Origin: Chloroflexota bacterium
GTDB taxonomy: Bacteria; Chloroflexota; Anaerolineae; Anaerolineales; Villigracilaceae
Assembly (NCBI GenBank): GCA_021796155.1
Contig: JAJYOO010000090.1
Coordinates: 1-8,081 of the forward strand
Reading direction: 5' to 3'
DNA length: 8,081 nucleotides
Shown: positions 1 through 8,081 of the stretch, in pieces
How the letters are laid out: each line of letters begins with the position of its first letter
Numbering within the stretch: the stretch's first letter is position 1
Program-made: the position numbers and the translations under genes
Notes under the pieces: model-generated
What the model was told of the DNA's origin: nothing
What the model saw: only the letters and a program-made list of their open reading frames with translations
Database searches by the model: none

Positions 1-3685
<3,685 letters not shown>

Positions 3686-3690
3686 GTTTG

Positions 3691-3713
3691 CCTTTCGGCG
3701 GAAGATTATAACA
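3691..3713 (-). promoter_or_regulatory. Extended -10 promoter and ribosome binding site of secA
   Basis: Read on the minus strand, TGTTATAAT occupies 3713 down to 3705, an extended -10 (TGn followed by consensus TATAAT). GAAAGG follows at 3696-3691, five bases before the secA ATG. Transcription would start near 3698, giving a very short leader of about 13 bases. I see no good -35 box, which extended -10 promoters often lack. The Shine-Dalgarno match supports the chosen secA start. Confidence 0.6.
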
Positions 3714-3831
3714 GAGGCAAATTGGAGAAGTATAAGAAATTTTTCTCACAACTCAGGTGCGATTCAGTCTCGTGAAATGTCGTTTTCCCCCCATCCCTGT
3801 CACGGCCCGTTGTAACCCACTCAGACAATCT

Positions 3832-3856
3832 CCGTCTTGTTTATATCGAAAGACGG
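3832..3856 (+). promoter_or_regulatory. Inverted repeat abutting the start of the receiver-GGDEF gene
   Basis: CCGTCTT (3832-3838) and AAGACGG (3850-3856) are perfect 7-bp inverted arms around an AT-rich 11-base loop, and one more U-G pair is possible in RNA (3831 with 3857). The right arm ends two bases before the ATG at 3859 and contains the only G-rich stretch that could act as a ribosome binding site. It could be a translation-limiting hairpin, or a dimeric operator over a weak TATATC -10 (3842-3847). The sequence alone cannot tell these apart. Confidence 0.45.
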
Positions 3857-3858
3857 GT

Positions 3859-4887
3859 ATGTCTGTGAAAAAGCCAACCGCTTTAATTATTGAGGATGAT
3901 CGAGATATCGTCACCCTCTTTCACCATGTTCTGGATCTGGCGGGCTACCAGACCGAGCTTGTTTTGCATGGTCAGGTAGCAGTGGATCGGCTCGCTGATG
4001 AAGGGAAGAAACCGGATATTATTCTTCTGGATTTGATCCTGCCGGGCGTTTCCGGCACCGAAATTCTCCACCTTATCCGCTCGAACGAACATTTCAAAAA
4101 TACGCCGGTCATTATTATCACCGGTGATACGAATGCCGCCAGAAACCTCGAGGATGAGGCCGAGTTAGTTCTGCTGAAGCCAGTCAATCTCGAACAATTG
4201 AGCAATTTGGCAAAACGATTACGCCCCATACAAGCGTCTGTGGATGATGAATACCCGACTGATGAGATTACCGGCCTGTTTAATCGCTCGTTCTTTGTCG
4301 GCTTGCTGGATTATGCGCTGGCACGTTCAAGGCAGATTGCCCTCAACCATTTTGCAGTACTCATGACGGATATGGATCAGTTCAAGAAAATTGAGGGCCA
4401 ACTTGGTAGGGAATATGGCCGATTGATGCTGCAGGATGTGTCGAGGGTGCTGAAGAGAGTTTTGAGACCCACCGATACCATTGCCAGGTTGGAAGGCGCT
4501 CAATTCGCCATCTTAATTGATGAAGTAACGAATTGGGATATTCCCATTTACATAGCAAATCGCATACTAGAGCAACTTGCAAGCTACACAGAAGGAAAAT
4601 TCATACAGAGTCAGAGCCACGCCGGTATCGTGTTGTGTGACGCGGGATATTTCACCGCCACTGAAGTCTTGAAGGATGTCAAGGTTGCGCTCTCCCTCGC
4701 AAGAACCGAGGGGCGTGGAGGCTATAAATTCTTCGCGCGGGACGAGTTCAACGATGTCTACGACATTGACCTGATTTCTTCGTTGCAGGGTAATCAGGTT
4801 ATGGGACAGACACCCATTAGAAATCGGGGAATTGTTATAAAGCCGGCCAAACCAGGTTCGATCTCCTCATCTTATATCAGATCCTAA
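3859..4887 (+). CDS. Response regulator with receiver domain and degenerate GGDEF domain
   Basis: This is a 342-residue cytoplasmic signalling protein. Residues 7-122 form a receiver domain with acidic residues E12/D13, phosphoacceptor D58 (ILLDLILPG), T88 and K107 in LLKPVN, so it looks phosphorylatable. Residues 135-295 form a GGDEF domain: DEITGLFNR opens it, TDMDQFKKI carries the first metal-binding Asp (D171), and ARTEGRGGYKFF is the usual end. The signature is EGAQF (212-216) instead of GGDEF, and the Asn-Asp pair that normally follows FKxI is Glu-Gly, so diguanylate cyclase activity is very unlikely. R203-P-T-D206 stands exactly where the c-di-GMP-binding I-site RxxD lies in PleD-like proteins. 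A tail of about 45 residues follows with no motif I recognise. The start at 3859 is preferred over an in-frame ATG at 3757 because the extra 34 residues look unlike protein and the receiver begins directly after 3859. A c-di-GMP sensor role is inference. No kinase is adjacent. Confidence 0.88.
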   Translation: MSVKKPTALIIEDDRDIVTLFHHVLDLAGYQTELVLHGQVAVDRLADEGKKPDIILLDLILPGVSGTEILHLIRSNEHFKNTPVIIITGDTNAARNLEDEAELVLLKPVNLEQLSNLAKRLRPIQASVDDEYPTDEITGLFNRSFFVGLLDYALARSRQIALNHFAVLMTDMDQFKKIEGQLGREYGRLMLQDVSRVLKRVLRPTDTIARLEGAQFAILIDEVTNWDIPIYIANRILEQLASYTEGKFIQSQSHAGIVLCDAGYFTATEVLKDVKVALSLARTEGRGGYKFFARDEFNDVYDIDLISSLQGNQVMGQTPIRNRGIVIKPAKPGSISSSYIRS

Positions 4888-5012
4888 CCGTGATTCCTCC
4901 CAAAATCGGCGGGCATCATGAACAAACCGCGCTATACTTGAGTTGGCGATCCGCTTAACTCGAAATTCAGCGCACTTTCTTTTCGGGAAATCGTGGAATT
5001 TCCATTCGCATT

Positions 5013-5059
5013 AAAGGGGAGCTTTTGTCTGCCAAGCTAAAAATAACTCATCCCCCTTT
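5013..5059. repeat. Nested inverted repeat upstream of the LuxR-type regulator
   Basis: The outer arms are AAAGGGG (5013-5019) and CCCCTTT (5053-5059). Inside them are AGCTT (5020-5024) and AAGCT (5034-5038). The two left arms are contiguous, while 14 bases separate the right arms. The element sits just upstream of the TATAAT box at 5084, where an activator or repressor could bind. No T-run follows, so a terminator is not favoured. Confidence 0.4.
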
Positions 5060-5083
5060 CTCCGCCCTTCCTTGGCATTCCCC

Positions 5084-5089
5084 TATAAT
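5084..5089 (+). promoter_or_regulatory. Candidate -10 box for the LuxR-type regulator
   Basis: TATAAT is a perfect -10 hexamer. No recognisable -35 lies 16-18 bases upstream, where the sequence is pyrimidine-rich, and there is no TGn extension, so the promoter would probably need an activator. Start of transcription would be near 5096. Confidence 0.4.
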
Positions 5090-5234
5090 GCTAGTTGGAT
5101 TGCCCCGCTGGCCCACGCAACATTGAAGTGATTGAGATTGTATCCATTAATGCCAGATGAGTGAATAGGCAGTTGTACTATTTTTGCAGGAAAGCCTTGA
5201 ATTGAGATACGCCTTCTGATACTCTTGAAACACC

Positions 5235-5241
5235 GGGAGAG
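5235..5241 (+). promoter_or_regulatory. Ribosome binding site of the LuxR-type regulator
   Basis: GGGAGAG lies five bases before the ATG at 5247. It is the clearest Shine-Dalgarno sequence on the plus strand of this window and fixes the start of the response regulator. It contrasts with dnaE, which has none. Confidence 0.7.
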
Positions 5242-5246
5242 CTGTT

Positions 5247-5951
5247 ATGGAGAAAGAAATCCGTGTGACGATTCTGGATGACCACCAGCTAATCATTGCT
5301 GGCTATATTCATCGTTTAAAAGAGATGCCAAGCATAGTTATGGCTGCAACCATCAGCTTCGGCGAGCAACTTGAGCCGACACTGAAGAAGAACCCAACCG
5401 ACGTTCTACTGCTTGACGTTAATGTTCCCACCTCGCCCGATAACTCAAACCCGTATCCGATTCTGCACGCCATTCCAAACCTTCTGGAAATTTATCCTGA
5501 CCTATGTATATTGGTAATCAGCATGTACACCGAACGCGGGTTGGTTCGGGCCGTGATGGAAGCCGGAGCAAGTGGCTATATCTTGAAGGATGATCAGGAA
5601 GCATACCAGAAGTTAGGAGACATCATCGCATCCATCGCCAAAGGCGAAATGGAAATCTACTTAAGCGAGGATGTCCGCAAGCACCTCATTCCGCGTCAAC
5701 AAGAAGAGAACGACCATCTTCTGTCACAGCGTCAGAGGGAGGCGCTCTCCATGTGCCTCGCTTATCCCGATGCCTCGACAGGCGAATTAGCTGGCAAAAT
5801 GTCAGTTGCAAATTCCACGGTGAGAAATTTACTCTCCAGCGCGTATCTCAGGTTGAATGTTCGGAACCGCGCGGCAGCCATTGCCAAGGCGCGGCAGTTG
5901 GGACTGATCACACCCGACACTCCGACCACGCCAATCCCTTCACGCCGATAA
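5247..5951 (+). CDS. NarL/FixJ-type response regulator with LuxR helix-turn-helix
   Basis: This is a 234-residue two-component transcription factor. The receiver domain (about 4-133) has acidic pair D11/D12, phosphoacceptor D57 in VLLLDVNVP, S92 and K114 (GYILKDD). The LuxR-type DNA-binding domain spans about 158-222: LSQRQREALSMC opens it, GELAGKMSVANSTVRN is the helix-turn-helix with its recognition helix, and LRLNVRNRAAAIAKARQLG closes it. A short Pro/Thr-rich tail follows. The loop after D57 is about eight to nine residues longer than usual and lacks the common glycine of the PxxxG pattern. It would act as a phosphorylation-gated dimer on DNA; targets and partner kinase are unknown and no kinase gene is adjacent. 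It is not closely coupled to the gene before it (359 bp) or to dnaE (171 bp), so it probably has its own transcript. Confidence 0.93.
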   Translation: MEKEIRVTILDDHQLIIAGYIHRLKEMPSIVMAATISFGEQLEPTLKKNPTDVLLLDVNVPTSPDNSNPYPILHAIPNLLEIYPDLCILVISMYTERGLVRAVMEAGASGYILKDDQEAYQKLGDIIASIAKGEMEIYLSEDVRKHLIPRQQEENDHLLSQRQREALSMCLAYPDASTGELAGKMSVANSTVRNLLSSAYLRLNVRNRAAAIAKARQLGLITPDTPTTPIPSRR

Positions 5952-6030
5952 TCACGAAAAAGAAGGGCGGAAAAAATGGACTTCATCGCGAATATTTAAG
6001 GCAATCATTTGTTCTAATTTAACGTCCCAG

Positions 6031-6039
6031 TGCTATAAT
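6031..6039 (+). promoter_or_regulatory. Extended -10 promoter of dnaE
   Basis: TGCTATAAT is a consensus extended -10. A weak TTGTTC (6009-6014) is 19 bases upstream and may not matter. Transcription would begin near 6046, which is also where the octamer array begins, leaving a leader of about 77 bases before the dnaE ATG. Confidence 0.6.
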
Positions 6040-6045
6040 CGCGAT

Positions 6046-6120
6046 TAGTTCGGTAGTTGCATAGTTCAGTAGTTACGTAGTTGAACTATCGAACTGTCAA
6101 ACTACAAAACTACCCAACTA
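6046..6120. repeat. Mirrored array of ten octamer units before dnaE
   Basis: TAGTT cores start at 6046, 6054, 6062, 6070 and 6078, exactly 8 bp apart. AACT(A/G) cores start at 6084, 6092, 6100, 6108 and 6116, again exactly 8 bp apart. The two halves mirror each other about base 6083. The cores are conserved (only 6092-6096 departs, as AACTG), while the three bases between cores vary and mostly cannot pair. In RNA this would be a stem of 5-bp helices separated by 3x3 internal loops. The array ends two bases before the dnaE ATG, leaving no Shine-Dalgarno sequence. Confidence 0.85.
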
Positions 6121-6122
6121 AA

Positions 6123-8081
6123 ATGTCGTTCGCCCATCTCCACGTTCATACCGAATATTCCATGCTCGACGGCTTCTCGAATATCAAGAAGCTGGTCAAA
6201 CGCGCCAAGGAAATGAACATGCCGGCGGTCGCCATCACTGACCACGGCACGATGTTTGGCGTAATTGACTTCTACAAAGCGGCCACCGCGGAGAATATCA
6301 AGCCGATCATCGGACTCGAAGCGTACATGGCGGCGCGCGGAATGCAAGACCGCGATTCCAAATTGGACCGCTCCTCTTATCATCTGCTCTTGCTTGCGGA
6401 AAACGAAACGGGCTACAAGAATCTTTTGAAGATCGCCTCCGCTGCGCAGCTCGAAGGCTTCTATTATTACCCCCGTATCGACCATGACTTTTTAGCGGCT
6501 CACTCCGAAGGGTTGATCTGCACGTCTGGATGTATGTCCGCGGAAATTCCGCGGACATTATTGGATGACAATCCCGAGGAAGCACTCAAACGTTGGAACT
6601 GGTATTACGAGGTCTTCGGCCCCGACCATTTTTATGTTGAATTGCAACAACACAACATCAAAGAGATAACGGGACTGAATCGCAAGTTACTGGAATTGGG
6701 TGCGCGTTATTCGGCAAAATACATTGCGACCAACGATGTGCACTACATCAACCCGGAAGATGCACGCATGCAGGATATTCTGCTTGCAATTCAAACGCAA
6801 TCGCTATTGTCCGATCCCGAACGCATGCGGATGACGGACGACTCGTATTATCTCCGCACGCCGCAGGAGATGAGTCAACTATTCGCAGAAGTGCCGGAAG
6901 CTCTGAGCAACACTTTGCTCATCGCCGAACGTTGCAACGTTGATCTTTCCTTTAAAGGCTATCACCTGCCCGATTTTCCGGTGCCGGAGGGGCACACCGC
7001 GGAGACATATCTTCGCCATCTGTGCGAAGAGGGTGCACACAGTCGCTACGGGGCACGCGCGGCCAACAAAGAGGTCCGTGAAAGACTCGAATACGAGTTG
7101 GGCATCATCCAAAAGATGGGATTCAACGCGTACTTCCTGATCGTGTGGGATTTGTGCCGTTATGCGCGTGAGAATGGAATCTGGTACAACGCGCGTGGGT
7201 CAGCCGCTGGTTCCATTGTCGCGTATACATTGAACATCACGCTCGTGGATCCGATTCAGCATGATTTGATCTTCGAGCGCTTCTTGAACCCGGGCCGCAT
7301 TTCGATGCCCGATATTGACCTCGATTTCCGCGACGACCGCCGCAGCGAAATGCTGGCGTATTGCGCGTCCAAATACGGCGATGACAAAGTCGCGCAGATC
7401 ATCACGTTCGGCACGATGGGAACGAAAGCCGCGTTACGCGACGTTGGCCGCGTGATGGACATTCCATTGAATGAAGTGGATCGAGTCGCCAAGCTTGTGC
7501 CTTTCGTCTCGGGCCGCACCACCACGATGCAGGACGCGCTCGAAGTTCCGGAGTTCAAAGAAGTTTACGATTCGACTCCACATCTTCACGAGCTGATTGA
7601 CATCGCATCCAAAATGGAAGGCACCGTCCGCAACGCTGGAACACACGCCGCGGGCGTGGTCATCTCCGATAAACCGATCATCGAATATTTGCCATTGCAT
7701 CGCCCAACATCCGGCTCGGAAGAAACGCCCATCAAAACGGTGACGCAGTTCGAAATGGGTATTCTCGACTCGCTCGGCATGTTGAAAGTGGACTTCCTCG
7801 GCCTCATCACATTGAGCGTAATGGCAAAGGCTTGCGATCTGATCGAGAAACGTCACGGCGTTCATCTCGACTTGAGCAACATTCCACTCGACGATCCAAA
7901 ATCGTTTGAGCTTCTGGGTTCCGGTCAAACCGCGGGTGTGTTTCAAGTGGAAGGCGGCGGGATGACGCGCTACATCGTCCAGATGAAGCCGACCAAGCTG
8001 GATCACGTCATCGCCATGGTCGCGGCGTATCGTCCCGGCCCGATGCAGTTCATCCCCGACTACATTGCGCGCATGCACGGC
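6123..8081 (+). CDS. dnaE: DNA polymerase III alpha subunit DnaE (C-terminus beyond the window)
   Basis: DnaE is the catalytic subunit of the bacterial replicase and synthesises chromosomal DNA with the beta clamp. The visible 653 residues begin with the PHP domain: AHLHVHTEYSMLDG (His7, His9), ITDHGTMFG (Asp40, His41), Glu66, His87, Cys137 and ATNDVHY (Asp205, His207). Most metal ligands of an active PHP site therefore seem present, unlike the degenerate E. coli domain. The C-family polymerase core follows: YNARGSAAGS, the catalytic aspartates of PDIDLDF (D397, D399; D401 follows) and the third in KVDFLGL (D557), then AGTHAAGVVIS and GVFQVEGGGM, where GVFQLES is more usual. Fingers, tandem helix-hairpin-helix and OB domains lie off the edge. 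The start gives the standard DnaE N-terminus, but no ribosome binding site precedes it; the octamer array does. No frameshift is seen. Confidence 0.97.
   Translation, partial: MSFAHLHVHTEYSMLDGFSNIKKLVKRAKEMNMPAVAITDHGTMFGVIDFYKAATAENIKPIIGLEAYMAARGMQDRDSKLDRSSYHLLLLAENETGYKNLLKIASAAQLEGFYYYPRIDHDFLAAHSEGLICTSGCMSAEIPRTLLDDNPEEALKRWNWYYEVFGPDHFYVELQQHNIKEITGLNRKLLELGARYSAKYIATNDVHYINPEDARMQDILLAIQTQSLLSDPERMRMTDDSYYLRTPQEMSQLFAEVPEALSNTLLIAERCNVDLSFKGYHLPDFPVPEGHTAETYLRHLCEEGAHSRYGARAANKEVRERLEYELGIIQKMGFNAYFLIVWDLCRYARENGIWYNARGSAAGSIVAYTLNITLVDPIQHDLIFERFLNPGRISMPDIDLDFRDDRRSEMLAYCASKYGDDKVAQIITFGTMGTKAALRDVGRVMDIPLNEVDRVAKLVPFVSGRTTTMQDALEVPEFKEVYDSTPHLHELIDIASKMEGTVRNAGTHAAGVVISDKPIIEYLPLHRPTSGSEETPIKTVTQFEMGILDSLGMLKVDFLGLITLSVMAKACDLIEKRHGVHLDLSNIPLDDPKSFELLGSGQTAGVFQVEGGGMTRYIVQMKPTKLDHVIAMVAAYRPGPMQFIPDYIARMHG

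Larger units (their letters stand above)
4888..5246. other. Non-coding interval between the two regulator genes
   Basis: I find no convincing gene in these 359 bases. They hold a TATACT hexamer (4933-4938) without a -35, short inverted repeats GAGTT/AACTC (4940-4961) and GGAAAT/ATTTCC (4986-5003), the nested inverted repeat and TATAAT box listed separately, and a pyrimidine-rich run (about 5051-5083). No stem followed by a T-run is present, so no intrinsic terminator can be called for the upstream gene. If the TATAAT box is used, the downstream mRNA has a leader of about 150 bases. Confidence 0.6.

Noticed and set aside
3757..3858. Upstream in-frame ATG extending the receiver-GGDEF protein by 34 residues
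   Set aside because: The added residues resemble no receiver N-terminus and there is no ribosome binding site near 3757. The fold starts directly after the ATG at 3859.
5051..5083. G-quadruplex on the minus strand or intrinsic terminator
   Set aside because: Only three G-runs of three or more occur, and no stem is followed by a T-run.
5952..6030. Terminator after the LuxR-type regulator
   Set aside because: The region is A-rich with no stable stem followed by T residues on the coding strand.
6046..6120. CRISPR array or tandem minisatellite
   Set aside because: Units are 8 bp with 3-base spacers and reverse orientation at the midpoint, unlike CRISPR repeats of about 30 bp with unique spacers.
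7434..8078. 214-codon minus-strand open frame opposite dnaE
   Set aside because: It mirrors the dnaE codons exactly. The His/Phe/Arg-rich product has no family features, while the plus strand carries clear polymerase motifs.

Overview
The window is bacterial chromosome with moderate GC. It holds two housekeeping genes cut by the window edges and two signalling genes between them. The left 3.7 kb (minus strand) is most of secA, the Sec translocase motor ATPase, still open at base 1. It is unusually long: at least 1228 codons, against roughly 800-900 in the model SecAs. The right 2 kb (plus strand) is the first 653 codons of dnaE, the replicative DNA polymerase III alpha subunit. A long SecA with several inserts, together with the style of DnaE, suggests Chloroflexota, perhaps Anaerolineae. 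This is inference from remembered family features, not from a search.

The layout is: secA (complement of 1-3685); a 173-bp divergent intergenic region with an extended -10 for secA and an inverted repeat touching the next start codon; a receiver plus degenerate GGDEF protein (3859-4887, plus); a 359-bp non-coding stretch with a nested inverted repeat and a TATAAT box; a NarL/LuxR-type response regulator (5247-5951, plus); a 171-bp gap; and dnaE (6123 to the edge, plus).

The two signalling genes have no histidine kinase beside them in the window. The first has a complete phosphoacceptor site, but its GGDEF signature reads EGAQF, while the RxxD motif that forms the c-di-GMP inhibitory site in this fold is kept. 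It is therefore more likely a phosphorylation-controlled c-di-GMP sensor or a protein-interaction module than a cyclase. The second is a DNA-binding regulator with an enlarged loop next to its phosphorylation site.

The most striking non-coding element lies immediately before dnaE. Five TAGTT cores at an exact 8-bp period are followed by five AACTA-type cores at the same period, mirrored about base 6083. The array begins where transcription from an extended -10 box would be expected to start and ends two bases before the dnaE ATG, so it would make up essentially the whole 5' leader and leaves no Shine-Dalgarno sequence. A second palindromic element (71-130) lies in frame inside the C-terminal part of secA. 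I see no tRNA, rRNA, insertion sequence, CRISPR array or clear intrinsic terminator.
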